Source of the DNA: Streptomyces sp. NRRL F-5123
Lineage (GTDB): Bacteria; Actinomycetota; Actinomycetes; Streptomycetales; Streptomycetaceae
Direction: 5' to 3'
Length of the DNA stretch: 64,000 nucleotides
Assembly: GCF_000721495.1 (NCBI RefSeq)
Contig: NZ_JOHY01000004.1
Location: forward strand, 62,001 to 126,000
In this document: positions 9,160 through 17,571 of the stretch, one piece after another
Numbering within the stretch: position 1 is the stretch's first letter
How the letters are laid out: each line of letters opens with the position of its first letter
The notes under the pieces: generated by a model
Databases searched by the model: none
The model's input: the letters and a program-made list of their open reading frames with translations, nothing else
Told to the model about the DNA's origin: nothing
Program-made: the position numbers and the translations under genes

Positions 9160-9357
9160 TCAGCCGCGCGCGAAGACGAAAACGGCGGCGACGACCAGCG
9201 CAACGGCCAGGAGGAGCAGGACCGTTCGCGCCAAGGGCGGCGAGCCGGCGGCATGGTGCCGGGGACGCCCGTCCCGTGCGTGCTTGTGTGGGTGTCCGGC
9301 GGACGCGCCGGTGCCCCAGGGGTCGGTAGCGTGAGTCGTCATCCGGAAGTCAGTCAT
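9160..9357 (-). CDS. Small single-pass membrane protein
   Basis: A 65-residue protein. The ATG at 9357 has an AGGAG ribosome site six bases upstream, which fixes the start against the longer open frame. The N-terminal 40 residues are polar and His-rich (GHPHKHARDGRPRHH), followed by one transmembrane helix (RTVLLLLAVALVVAAVFVF) and a short ARG tail, so the His-rich part should face the cytoplasm or the wall depending on topology. Short membrane proteins of this shape are common in Streptomyces; function unknown. Confidence 0.6.
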   Translation of the reverse strand: MTDFRMTTHATDPWGTGASAGHPHKHARDGRPRHHAAGSPPLARTVLLLLAVALVVAAVFVFARG

Positions 9358-9479
9358 GCACATCTCCTGACCGCTGGGCGCAGAACGAAGCCAGAAGATT
9401 CTGCGGGTGGGTCCGGGACGCGCCGCGACTGCGGCCGTCGGACGGTGATGACGACCTCGGAGCGGGCGTGCTCCGCCTC

Positions 9480-9780
9480 GACGTCTCGCCCACTTCGACG
9501 CCGGCGCCTGGACCCCCTCGCAGACCGGCGCCGGCGCCTGGACCCCCGCGCAGACCGGCGCGTCGCAGACCGGCGCCGAGGACGCCCTCTCGACGGCCCG
9601 GGAAGCCGGCGCCGCGCACGCCGCCGCCGGATCCATGCTGCTGCAGGCCACCCCGCTCGCGCTCCGGGGCCGCCACGAGGCCGCGGAGGCCCTCGCCCGC
9701 CGGGCCCTCCGCGACGTGGACCTGCACACGTCGCGGACGGCTGCACATGCGCTACCGGCACACGCCGGCGCTCGCCGCGA
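9480..9780 (+). pseudogene. Gene remnant with short internal repeats
   Basis: One plus-strand frame reads AGAWTPSQTG, AGAWTPAQTG and ASQTG in tandem, then a helical stretch DALSTAREAGAAHAAAGSML and RHEAAEALARRALRDVDLH. The DNA repeat unit is about 30 bp (GGCGCCTGGACCCC core). No start with a ribosome site and no clean stop were found, so this looks like the end of a decayed gene. Family not recognised. Confidence 0.3.
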
Positions 9781-10029
9781 CCGTGAGCGGCGACCACGAC
9801 CAGTTCCGCGGCATGTCCACCGCGGACGTCCGGCCCCTTCCGGTCCACTCCCACTCCTCCGTCCACCAGCTGGGAGACCTGGCGGCGGCAGCGGTCCGCG
9901 CCGGCCGCACGGCGGGGAGCCCCAGGGCGCCGGGGCCTAGGCGGCGCACCCTGTCCGGTGTGCCCCCGGGTGCCCGGTGGCTGCAGACCCGGAGGCCGGC
10001 GCGCGGGCGGTCGGGGCTGGTCAGGCGCG

Positions 10030-10670
10030 GGCTGCGGGTGACGCCGGCGACGGTGGCCGCCCCGGGCTCGTGGGAGCGCCGCACGGCGACGCGCCGGCAG
10101 AAGCGGGAGAGGCGCCGTCCCCGGTACGGCTCCAGCGCCACTCCCCAGTTCCGGAATGCGGTGGCGCCCTTGGCGGAGAGCGACACCTCGGCGACCGGTT
10201 CCTGCGGCGTCCCGCAGCCGAGGACGATCGGTTCGGTGGCCGCGTCGGCCTTCCGCAGCATTCCGACGACGTCGTCGGGGACATGGTGCGCAATGCACGC
10301 GGCGACCAGCCGTTGGAAGACCTCCTCCGCCGCCGGGCCGCCCGGCGCGTGGACGGACCGGGTGAGATCGTCCTGCTCGCGCACCGGTGGGGGACGGCGC
10401 TGCCCCACCACCACGTGCAGGGGCTGCTCCTCCGCCCCGGACCGGCCGCCGGGCGGGTCCGGGGGCGTGGGAGGGCGTCGCGGGGAACGAGCAGGCGCGC
10501 CCTGGCGGCGTCCCCGGCCCAGCGGTCGCGGAGGAAGTCGCGGACCGTGTCGAGCTCGCCGCGGCCCGGGGGGCGTGGGGCGCGGTGGACGACGGAACAA
10601 GCTCGGCATCGGCCGGCCGTCGATGGTGTGCGCGCGTGCGGCGCCGGTGGCGTAGGCCGCCTGCGCACGG
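10030..10670 (-). pseudogene. Frameshifted gene remnant, unknown family
   Basis: Protein-like sequence on the minus strand is split over two frames. One carries VRDFLRDRWAGDAARARLLV. The other carries EEVFQRLVAACIAHHVPDDV, later EPIVLGCGTPQEPVAEVSLS and AFRNWGVALEPYRGRRLSRF. The pieces are in the right order for one gene broken by an indel near 10450-10520. I do not recognise the family. Confidence 0.35.
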
Positions 10671-10736
10671 GCATGAATCCGGGAGGAAAGCAGGCGTCGG
10701 AAAGCCGCCCGCGTCAGCCCCGCGAGGAACCCGCCC

Positions 10737-11111
10737 GTGGCCGAAGCCCCCGCCGAACTCACCGCCTTCCTGCGGCGCTACGAGCAGGCCGCCAACAGCC
10801 ACGACGTCGACCGCGTCATGCCGCTGATCGCCGAGGACGCGGTCTACTGGTTCACGGACGGCTCCCACCGCGGCCGCGCCGAGATCGCCGGGGCGCTCGC
10901 GCGGACCTTCGCCGCCATCCGCGAGGAGACGTACGAGATCAGCGACGTCGAGTGGGTCGTCCTGGCCCCCGCACACGCGGTGTGCCGCTACCGCTTCCGC
11001 TGGACGGGGGTCGTCGGCGGGCGGACCCGCTCCGGGACGGGACGGGGCACGAACGTGGTCGTCCGGCGGGACGGCGGGTGGAAGATGCTGCACGAGCACC
11101 TGAGTTCCTGA
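10737..11111 (+). CDS. SnoaL-like / NTF2-fold polyketide cyclase-type protein
   Basis: A 124-residue protein with the NTF2-like pattern: an opening helix (LTAFLRRYEQAANSHDVDRV), then MPLIAEDAVYWFTDGSHRGR, and a beta-rich second half closing with GGWKMLHEHLS. The GTG at 10737 has GCGAGGAA upstream. Members of this SgcJ/EcaC/SnoaL group are small cytoplasmic barrel proteins, some enzymes and some ligand binders. It points towards the cluster and is convergent with the TauD-like gene 30 bp away, but sits beside decayed DNA, so membership in the phosphonate cluster is uncertain. Confidence 0.75.
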   Translation: MAEAPAELTAFLRRYEQAANSHDVDRVMPLIAEDAVYWFTDGSHRGRAEIAGALARTFAAIREETYEISDVEWVVLAPAHAVCRYRFRWTGVVGGRTRSGTGRGTNVVVRRDGGWKMLHEHLSS

Positions 11112-11141
11112 CGGGCTCGCCCGAGCGGCCGCCTCGCCCGG

Positions 11142-11999
11142 TCATCCGTTCACGGACTCCGCCTTCGTGATCCATGTCCGCAGCATCAGCCGCCGGTCGT
11201 CGCCCTCCCGGTCCTCGAAGGCGACTCTGCCGTGCAGGGTCCACCGGTTGTCGATGAAGATCATTTCACCCTTGCTCAGCCGGTCCGTGTACTGCAGGTC
11301 GCGGGATTCGACGAGCGCGTCCAGCGCGTCGAACGCGAGGAGCTGGGCCGCGTCCAGGTCCGGGACGCCGGGGCGGCGGTGCCCGAGTTCGATGTACTCC
11401 CGCAGGTAGTGGATGTGTTCGCGGCCGTCCCGCTGCTCCAGGACCGGGCGTACCACGGTTGCCGGGGCTCCCGGGCTGTCGTCGCGCGTGTCGAAGTGCA
11501 CGGGCCGGCGCAGCGTCCGGAGAACGTCGGGCGTGCCGCGGAGGCGGTCGAGGACGTCGGCGAGGCGCACCAGCACGAGGTCGCCGCCGACCGCCGCCTG
11601 GTGGACGCACGCGAGCGCGAAGTAGTCGGGGACGGCGGTGGGCCGGTGCGGCGAGTCGGTGTGCAGGTTGCCGCCGTCGCGTGAGTCGGAGTACCGGCCG
11701 GTGGCTCCCTCGCCGAGCCTGACGCCCCGGTAGCGGACCTCTCTCAGCAGCGTGCCGCCGCTGTCCTGGGGCAGCAGCCGGCCGAGCGCGGCGGACGCGG
11801 CCAGCGCGAAGGCGCGCATCCCGGGCTCGTCGAGATGCTGCAGACCGGTCAGGACGAAGTAGCCGGGCCCGCCGTCCAGGTGGCGGTCGCCGAGGCCGCA
11901 CAGCCAGGTCCGCATGTCCTCGGGTGACGCGTCCTCGGCGAAGTCACGCGGAATGTCGAAACGTACCGGATCGAAGGCTCGCTGCGTGGTCAATGGCAT
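11142..11999 (-). CDS. TauD/TfdA-family Fe(II)/2-oxoglutarate dioxygenase
   Basis: A 285-residue protein with the full iron facial triad: His113 and Asp115 in NLHTDSPH, and the distal His256 in NRWTLHGR. Arg274 in LMLRTW is placed to bind 2-oxoglutarate. These enzymes hydroxylate, desaturate or cleave at unactivated carbons, and related ones act on phosphonates in several known pathways. It is the first gene at the left edge of the phosphonate genes and probably oxidises the phosphonate or a conjugate, though that is inferred from position only. The start ATG overlaps no neighbour, and 650 bp of empty DNA lies upstream. Confidence 0.85.
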   Translation of the reverse strand: MPLTTQRAFDPVRFDIPRDFAEDASPEDMRTWLCGLGDRHLDGGPGYFVLTGLQHLDEPGMRAFALAASAALGRLLPQDSGGTLLREVRYRGVRLGEGATGRYSDSRDGGNLHTDSPHRPTAVPDYFALACVHQAAVGGDLVLVRLADVLDRLRGTPDVLRTLRRPVHFDTRDDSPGAPATVVRPVLEQRDGREHIHYLREYIELGHRRPGVPDLDAAQLLAFDALDALVESRDLQYTDRLSKGEMIFIDNRWTLHGRVAFEDREGDDRRLMLRTWITKAESVNG

Positions 12000-12648
12000 G
12001 TCCCTCCATGTGACGGTGACGGGCTCCCTGAGGACCTCGATTCCCGCCGCCCCCGGCGGTCAGGGACCCGAAACGGGTGCCCACCGAGAAACCGTGGAAC
12101 CGCGGAACCGGAGTCCCGCTGCGCGGTCCCGGCGAATGCGGTGGCGCCGCTCGTCCTCGACACGGAGGGCTTCGGTCCGAGCGGCCGCGGACAGCTGCGC
12201 CGTCCTGCCGGCGGCGTCGACGCCCGCCGTTCCGTCCTCACCCCGCACTCGGCCGGCTCCGCCCGGCCGGAATGCGGCGCACCGGTACGGAGTTCGCTGA
12301 TCACGACCAGCGGCCGGGCAGCGTCAATCCCACCACAGGGACGTATTCGTGACAAGGCCGATTCCGCTGCCCGGTGCGGGGCAGCGGAAGTCGGCCACCT
12401 GTGTGCGCCCGGAATCCGCGGCTCCCGGCCGGCATCGGAGGCCCTCGACAAAAGGTGCCTACCAAAGGAGTCGCTCACAAAGCGATACGCCCATGTGGTG
12501 CGGATGAAGGCCGGCGTCCGCCTGTTCGCGGGCGGAGCGGTCGCACAATTCCGCCCGTTTTCGCGCCGATACCGGCGGTGCGGGCACCGCCGTTTCGGGG
12601 CCGGCGTCCGGTGGCGCACCGCGACCGCCGTGCGGGCTCCTCGGCGCC
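12000..12648. other. Intergenic stretch with terminator-like hairpin
   Basis: No ORF here has protein-like composition. It must hold the promoter of the TauD-like gene (minus strand, right to left) and the end of the alcohol dehydrogenase transcript. CGGCGGTGC (12573-12581) and GCACCGCCG (12584-12592) are perfect arms of a hairpin about 57 bp past the dehydrogenase stop. Confidence 0.5.
12573..12592. terminator. Hairpin after the ppd-dehydrogenase operon
   Basis: Nine complementary bases on each side of a GG centre (effectively 8 bp with a 4-nt loop), just downstream of the minus-strand dehydrogenase stop at 12649. A TTT run follows on the plus strand only. Confidence 0.5.
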
Positions 12649-13818
12649 TCAGCGGTGGGCCGTGCCGTCGGGTCCGGCGGCGCGCCGTCCTGCCGCGGGA
12701 CCGGGCTGCGCGGGGCTGCCCGTGTTGGCCAGGACGTCCTGGGGGCCGAGCAGGCGCGGGTTGTTCCCCGCCCGGCCGGAGGAGAGGTCGTCGCGCCAGT
12801 CGCGGTACGGAACGCGGGTGTCGCGCAGGCCGTGCATCCGCAGAAGCCGGTCGATCAGTTCCTCCAGCGGTCCGCCGGTGCCGTCCCGGCAGGTCTGCTG
12901 CATTGCGCCGATGATGTGCCGCACCGCCTCCGCACCGTCGGGATGGCGGTTGTCGGCGTCCGTCACGGCCGCGTTGTGGCCGATCAGCCACCGCAGGTGG
13001 AGGCCGACGGCGGCGCCGTGGGCGATGCCGTGCCGCGCGGTGAGGGCGTAGGACAGCGCGTGCGCCGCGGTGGTGCGTGACGTGTCGATCGCGGCACCGG
13101 CGAGGGCGGCCCCGCGGGCCAGTTCGCTCCTCAGCCCCGGGTCGGTGAAATCCCCCCGGTGCGCCGACTCGTCGAGTACGGGTACCAGCGTGGTGAGCGC
13201 CCGGACGGCCAGCGCGCGGGACTGCCGGGTGGCTGCGACCGCCCACGCCGACTCGACCGCCTGCGCGAGTGCGTCCAGGGCGCTCGCGGCCGCCGTGCGC
13301 GCCGGAACCGTGGCCGCGAGGTCCGGGTCGATGAGGACGTGGTCGGCTCGCGCGGCGGCGTGGTCGAGGGAGAGTTTGCGGTGGCCGTCGTAGACCGTGG
13401 CGAAACGGGTGAGTTCGCTGCCCGACCCGGAGATCGTCGGGACCTGTACCAGCGCGGTGCTCCTGCGCTCGGGCAGGGTGGCAGGCGCGGACAGGTACGA
13501 CCTCAGGTCCCCGGAGCAGCCGGCGAGGACCGCCACGCACTTGGCCACGTCCATCGCGCTCCCGCCGCCTATGCCGACGACGGCGTCGGGGGCGTACTCC
13601 CGGGCCAGTGCGACCGCCTCGGCGGCCTGTTCGAGGGACGGGTTGGGACGAACTCCCGCGTAGTGGCGCACCTCCGCGCCGAGGCCGTCCACCGCGGCCG
13701 CGGCCGGTCCCTCCCGGTAGGACCTCATGCCGTGGACCACGAGCAGCCGCCGGGCACCGCCGAGCACCTCGGGCAGGAGGCCCACGGCGCCGGGGCCCAT
13801 GCGCACCCGCGGGGTCAC
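12649..13818 (-). CDS. Iron-containing (group III) alcohol dehydrogenase, probable phosphonoacetaldehyde reductase
   Basis: A 389-residue Fe-ADH. It has the nucleotide-binding GIGGGSAMDVAK (about residues 82-93), the PTISGSGSE loop (about 128-135), and metal-site residues Asp182, His253 and His267. Where many Fe-ADHs have the second metal His (DxxxH), this reads DALAQAVES, so Gln186 replaces it. The GTG start overlaps the upstream decarboxylase stop as GTGA, implying translational coupling. In phosphonate clusters such a partner reduces phosphonoacetaldehyde to 2-hydroxyethylphosphonate; that role is inferred from the pairing. Confidence 0.85.
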   Translation of the reverse strand: MTPRVRMGPGAVGLLPEVLGGARRLLVVHGMRSYREGPAAAAVDGLGAEVRHYAGVRPNPSLEQAAEAVALAREYAPDAVVGIGGGSAMDVAKCVAVLAGCSGDLRSYLSAPATLPERRSTALVQVPTISGSGSELTRFATVYDGHRKLSLDHAAARADHVLIDPDLAATVPARTAAASALDALAQAVESAWAVAATRQSRALAVRALTTLVPVLDESAHRGDFTDPGLRSELARGAALAGAAIDTSRTTAAHALSYALTARHGIAHGAAVGLHLRWLIGHNAAVTDADNRHPDGAEAVRHIIGAMQQTCRDGTGGPLEELIDRLLRMHGLRDTRVPYRDWRDDLSSGRAGNNPRLLGPQDVLANTGSPAQPGPAAGRRAAGPDGTAHR

Positions 13819-14951
13819 GGCGAGGCCGGACGGTCGGTGCGGGGCGCCGCTTTCGCCAGGCTCGCACGAAAGCGGTCGCCGACCTCGGTGACGCTCAGGC
13901 TGGACGACGCCCGCTCGCCGGCGGCCCCGCCGGACGCCCCGCGCACCACGATCGCCGACGGCCCGGCGCAGGCCAGGGCCCCGCGCATCGCCGTGCGCAG
14001 CGCGGCGACGGAGTCGACGGACTGCGCGTCGCGATATCCGCAGGCCAGGGCGGCCGCGGCGAAATCGGTCCGGCGGCGGCCGGTTCGCTGGCCGCCGGTC
14101 GAGTCGTAGACGCCGTTGTCGAAGACGACATGGACCAGGTTGTCCGGTGCGAGATCGCCGACCGTCGCCAGGGAACCCATGTGCATCAGTACGGCGCCGT
14201 CGCCGTCGAGCACGACGAAGCGGTTCTCGGGGCGGGCCAGCGCGGCGCCGACGGCGATGCCCGCGACATGGCCCATGGAGCCCTGCATGTAGAAGTTCCG
14301 TTCGCTGTCCCCGAGGTTGAACAGGCTGCGCGACAGGTAGCCGGTCGTGCTCAGGACGTGCGCGTCGCCCGCCTCCGCCAGGACGGCCGCCACGGCCTCG
14401 TCCCGGGTCGGCAGGCCGGCCGGCCGCGCCGCCGCGTCCTTCGGCGCGTCGTCCGCGATGGCCCCCTTCGCGACCAGGACGAACGCGGGTTCGCCGCGGT
14501 CCAGGACGGGTCGCGCCTTGCCGAGCAGGTCGTCCAGGGACGGCCCGTCGCCGGTCAGCATCCACCATGTGACGCCGAGCGAGTCCAGCCAGTCCGGTAC
14601 CACGCGGCCCATCCAGTGGTGCTGGGGCTCGCCCGCGTCGGCCGCCGGCCAGCCGCGCATGCTCACCATGACCGTCATCGGTATCCGGTACGGGAGCACC
14701 AGCGAGGTGAGCGGGTTGACCATGTTGCCGAAGCCGGAGTTCTGCGCCAGCACCATCGGGCGCGTACCGCCGAGCTGCGCGCCGGCGGCCACCGCGATCG
14801 CGCCGCCCTCGTTCACCGCGGCGACGTACGGCGGCGCCGCGCCCCGGTCGAGCAGCCGCAGCGGACCGGCGAAGTAGGAGCAGGGCACCCCGGTGACCAG
14901 CCCGTAGTCGTGGGCCGCCAGCGCGTCGAGTACACCCTGTGAGGAGATCAT
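13815..14951 (-). CDS. ppd: Phosphonopyruvate decarboxylase (ThDP-dependent)
   Basis: A 378-residue two-domain thiamine-diphosphate enzyme. The N-terminal Pyr domain opens MISSQGVLDAL and has LVTGVPCSYF and the catalytic Glu48 in VNEGGAIAVAAG. The C-terminal PP domain has the ThDP/Mg motif starting LDGDGAVLMHMG (about 248-259) and ending FDNGVYDSTGGQ (about 277-287). This is the typical compact Ppd architecture. It decarboxylates phosphonopyruvate to phosphonoacetaldehyde, pulling the unfavourable PEP mutase reaction forward. It is first in a two-gene operon with the coupled Fe-ADH; pepM itself lies across the divergent promoter region. Confidence 0.93.
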   Translation of the reverse strand: MISSQGVLDALAAHDYGLVTGVPCSYFAGPLRLLDRGAAPPYVAAVNEGGAIAVAAGAQLGGTRPMVLAQNSGFGNMVNPLTSLVLPYRIPMTVMVSMRGWPAADAGEPQHHWMGRVVPDWLDSLGVTWWMLTGDGPSLDDLLGKARPVLDRGEPAFVLVAKGAIADDAPKDAAARPAGLPTRDEAVAAVLAEAGDAHVLSTTGYLSRSLFNLGDSERNFYMQGSMGHVAGIAVGAALARPENRFVVLDGDGAVLMHMGSLATVGDLAPDNLVHVVFDNGVYDSTGGQRTGRRRTDFAAAALACGYRDAQSVDSVAALRTAMRGALACAGPSAIVVRGASGGAAGERASSSLSVTEVGDRFRASLAKAAPRTDRPASP

Positions 14952-15458
14952 GGCGTCGCACCCTTCGTACGCGTGCCGGCGACGGCGCGGGCCGGGGCCG
15001 CCGGTCGTGAGGTCCCGCCGGGCGGAAACCGGAATGGAATTCCCTGCTCCCGGAACGGTGAATGGGGGAGTTCGGCATGCGACGGAAAGGCATTTTCCGC
15101 ACGCGCACGACCGGGCGGCCTTGCGGCCCTCACCCGGTGGCCGGAGAACAGAGCCGCACATCTGCGGCCGGCGGTGCCGCTAAACAACGCGCTTCCGCTG
15201 ATCCGCATGCGCGTACACTAGATGACCGCCATCCCGGCCGCCACCCCGTGATCGCGGAACCGATCGGCACACCACCCGCCGCCTGCCGATCGGCCGTACG
15301 GTCCGGCTTATGGAATATGTGCTTCCGCCCGGGATCCGGCTCCACGCATTCTCGCCGAGGCGAACCTCACACAAGGTGCACCAATATCCGTTTGCCGAGA
15401 AAACAACCACAAAGAGGACGTAGCCAACATTGGCGCACGTCGGGCAATAAACTATCGA

Positions 15459-15470
15459 TACCGTACGGTA
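15459..15470. promoter_or_regulatory. 12-bp perfect palindrome in the ppd / kinase intergenic region
   Basis: TACCGTACGGTA is its own reverse complement and lies in the 606-bp divergent region between ppd (start 14951) and the first P-loop gene (start 15558), about 20 bp ahead of a TTGACG hexamer. It may be an operator for a cluster regulator; no such regulator is encoded nearby. Confidence 0.4.
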
Positions 15471-15488
15471 GCCGACCGCGTTCAGCTC

Positions 15489-15518
15489 TTGACGGTCCCG
15501 TAAATCGTCTGGAAAGAT
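15489..15518 (+). promoter_or_regulatory. Weak candidate promoter for the kinase-pepM unit
   Basis: TTGACG (15489-15494) and AAAGAT (15513-15518) are separated by 18 bp, 40-70 bp ahead of the GTG at 15558. The -35 is good and the -10 poor. Confidence 0.35.
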
Positions 15519-15522
15519 ATCC

Positions 15523-15548
15523 CCTTGTTCACGGTCCGATGAACAAGG
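15523..15548 (+). promoter_or_regulatory. Hairpin overlapping the ribosome binding site of the first P-loop gene
   Basis: CCTTGTTC (15523-15530) pairs perfectly with GAACAAGG (15541-15548) over 8 bp with a 10-nt loop. The right arm runs into the AAGGAGG ribosome site (15545-15551) for the GTG at 15558, so folding would hide it. Confidence 0.45.
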
Positions 15549-15557
15549 AGGTATCTT

Positions 15558-16400
15558 GTGCCTGGCGCCTCGATCGCTCTGATGGGTATCGACGGAGCCG
15601 GCAGGGATTCTCTCGCAAAGACCATTCGCCAAGCACTCCGCTCGCGGGGCCGCACAGTCGTCGACGTGGGCTGGGGACCTTCGCTGGAGAGCCCGGAGAA
15701 GACCGGCGCGGAATATCCGGGAACCACCCTGGAGCAGCTCCACGTGGAGGCGTGGCGGCTGTTCTTCGCGGGCGCCGGCGCAGCTGGACGAACGATCGAC
15801 CGGGCGATTCCGCGCCTGTTCGCCGACCTCGACGCGGCGGTGCTGCGCGACGCGCTCGAGGAGGCCCCCGAGGGAGGAGATCCGGCGGGGCTCGTGGCGT
15901 CCGCGCTGGTGGAGTTCACCGTCGACCACGTCCTGCGGGCCGAGGTCGTCGGACCGGCCGTCGAAGGCGGCGCGGTCGCCCTCAGCAACCCGTTCGGATT
16001 CATGAACGTGTCGCACGTTCTGGGACTGGCCGGGAAGTCGCCCGACGGACCTGCGGCGATTCCGGACGACACCCTCCAGGGGCTGCTCCGGTCCGTGCGC
16101 GCCTCCTACTCCTCGTCCTACCTGCAGCCGACGCTCGGGATCCTGCTGGACGCGGATCCGGAAAGGGCCGACTCACCGCGCGTGGCGAAGGACGGCGCCG
16201 CCCGAGGCGTCGGGGACCGGGCCGCGGCCGATCGGCTCGACCGGGCCTGCCTGCACGCGTTCGACACCCGGACGGCCGAGGAGTGCCGCGCCGCCGCGCA
16301 GGACTGGGGCTGGAGCACCGTCAGTGCCGACGGCGGATCCGAGGAGGTGGCCGCGCGGGTGCGCGACCTCGTGCTGAGCCATCCCGCACTGTCCGGCTGA
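15558..16400 (+). CDS. Thymidylate-kinase-like P-loop protein 1 (degenerate Walker A)
   Basis: A 280-residue protein opening MPGASIALMGIDGAGRDS. The other four copies read GIDGxGK(S/T)(T/S) at this spot; here the P-loop Lys is Arg and the next residue is Asp, which should badly weaken nucleotide phosphate binding. Shared family landmarks remain: EQLHVEAWRLFFAG, NPFGFMNVSHVLGLAG, SSYLQPTLGILLDADPE and the WGW near the C-terminus. The GTG start is set by an AAGGAGG site seven bases upstream. It lies 212 bp ahead of pepM on the same strand. It may be a structural or regulatory partner of an active paralogue rather than a kinase. Confidence 0.75.
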   Translation: MPGASIALMGIDGAGRDSLAKTIRQALRSRGRTVVDVGWGPSLESPEKTGAEYPGTTLEQLHVEAWRLFFAGAGAAGRTIDRAIPRLFADLDAAVLRDALEEAPEGGDPAGLVASALVEFTVDHVLRAEVVGPAVEGGAVALSNPFGFMNVSHVLGLAGKSPDGPAAIPDDTLQGLLRSVRASYSSSYLQPTLGILLDADPERADSPRVAKDGAARGVGDRAAADRLDRACLHAFDTRTAEECRAAAQDWGWSTVSADGGSEEVAARVRDLVLSHPALSG

Positions 16401-16612
16401 ACGCTTCCCCGCCACCGGGATCTCCTGCTGCGCGCATGCGGAGGGAACTGCTCCGTCGCGCGAGCAGGCGGACCGCCGGCAGTCCCCAGCCCGCCGGACC
16501 GGCGCGGCGAGAGGGCCGTCCGCGCCGCCGTTCCCCGTACAGGAGGCGGCGGGTTCCCATCAGCGCAGAGTCGTGTCCCCCTACTCGAACCGGCAGGAGA
16601 GACGGGCCCAAG

Positions 16613-17503
16613 ATGAGCGAGACTGCCAAGACAGCGAATTCCGCGCCGTGGACCAAGGCTGCCCGGCTGCGCGCTATGCTGCGCGGCGCAGGCGTCGTCC
16701 GGGCGGTCGGCGCACATGACGGACTGACAGCGAAACTGGTCGAGCAGGCGTCGTTCGAGGCGATCTGGGCGTCCAGCTTCGAGATATCCGCCGCCTACGG
16801 CCTGCCGGACGCCAGCCTGGTGTCGATGACGCAGTACCTGGCAGCGGCGGTGGCGATGGACGCGGTGACGCAGATCCCGGTGATCGCCGACTGCGACACC
16901 GGGTTCGGCGGTCCGCTCAACGTGGCCCACGCGGTGCGTACCTACGAGCGCGCCGGCATCGCCGCGGTCTGCATAGAGGACAAACTCTTCCCGAAGATGA
17001 ACAGCTTCGCCGACACGTCGCAGGACCTCGTCCCGACGGAGGAGTTCGCGCTCAAGGTCAAGAGCGGCAAGGAGGCGCAGGCCACCGCGGACTTCATGCT
17101 CATCGCGCGCACGGAGGCCTTCATCGCCGGTATGGACACCGAGCAGGCCCTCGACCGCGCGCACGCCTACGAGGCGGCCGGGGCGGACGCGATCCTCGTG
17201 CACAGCAAGAGCCGGCGGCCGGACCAGGTGCTGGACTTCGCCGCCCGGTGGGACGGCCATGTCCCGCTGGTGGCGGTGCCGACCACCTACGACTCGGTCG
17301 GGGAGGACGCGCTCCACGAGGCGGGTTTCCAGCTGGTGATCTACGCCAACCACGGCCTCAGGGCCGCGGTGCGCGGCGTCCGGGAGGCGCTGCGCGACCT
17401 TCGGACCGCCGGGCGCGCCGATGCCATCAGCGACCGCATCGCCCCGATGGCGGACATCTTCGCGCTCCAGGACATGCCCTCGCCCTTCCGCGCGAATCCG
17501 TGA
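16613..17503 (+). CDS. pepM: Phosphoenolpyruvate phosphomutase
   Basis: A 296-residue isocitrate-lyase-superfamily TIM barrel. It carries the PEP mutase signature EDKLFPKMNS (residues 122-131) and the metal-binding DCDTGFGG (93-100); VGAHDGLTAKL and ILVHSKSRRPDQVL also match. It isomerises PEP to phosphonopyruvate, forming the C-P bond that opens almost all phosphonate pathways. Paired with ppd across the divergent region, it identifies this as a phosphonate cluster. It ends 68 bp before the convergent P-loop gene 2, with a hairpin between. Confidence 0.96.
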   Translation: MSETAKTANSAPWTKAARLRAMLRGAGVVRAVGAHDGLTAKLVEQASFEAIWASSFEISAAYGLPDASLVSMTQYLAAAVAMDAVTQIPVIADCDTGFGGPLNVAHAVRTYERAGIAAVCIEDKLFPKMNSFADTSQDLVPTEEFALKVKSGKEAQATADFMLIARTEAFIAGMDTEQALDRAHAYEAAGADAILVHSKSRRPDQVLDFAARWDGHVPLVAVPTTYDSVGEDALHEAGFQLVIYANHGLRAAVRGVREALRDLRTAGRADAISDRIAPMADIFALQDMPSPFRANP

Positions 17504-17526
17504 CCGGACCACGGGAGCCCGTCTCC

Positions 17527-17557
17527 GCACCGGCCGCGCGCCGTGCCCGGCCGGGTG
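17527..17557. terminator. Imperfect hairpin between convergent genes
   Basis: CACC-GGCCG (17528-17536) can pair with CGGCCGGGTG (17548-17557) with a single bulge, in the short gap between the pepM stop and the end of P-loop gene 2. Confidence 0.4.
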
Positions 17558-17571
17558 CGGGCGCTGCCGCC

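Noticed and set aside
9490..9570. Short tandem repeats as a CRISPR or satellite
   Set aside because: Only two to three coding-phase units of about 30 bp without spacers; fits repeated AGAWTP-QTG residues in a decayed gene.
9752..10762. 336-codon ORF as an intact gene
   Set aside because: Only the middle looks like protein, and the matching upstream part is in another frame; recorded as a pseudogene.
12141..12914. 257-codon plus-strand ORF in the gap before the dehydrogenase
   Set aside because: Mostly antisense to the dehydrogenase and low-complexity; no start context.
15459..15470. Palindrome as a gamma-butyrolactone receptor (ARE) site
   Set aside because: It lacks the ACATAC...GTATGT pattern and length; left as an unassigned operator candidate.
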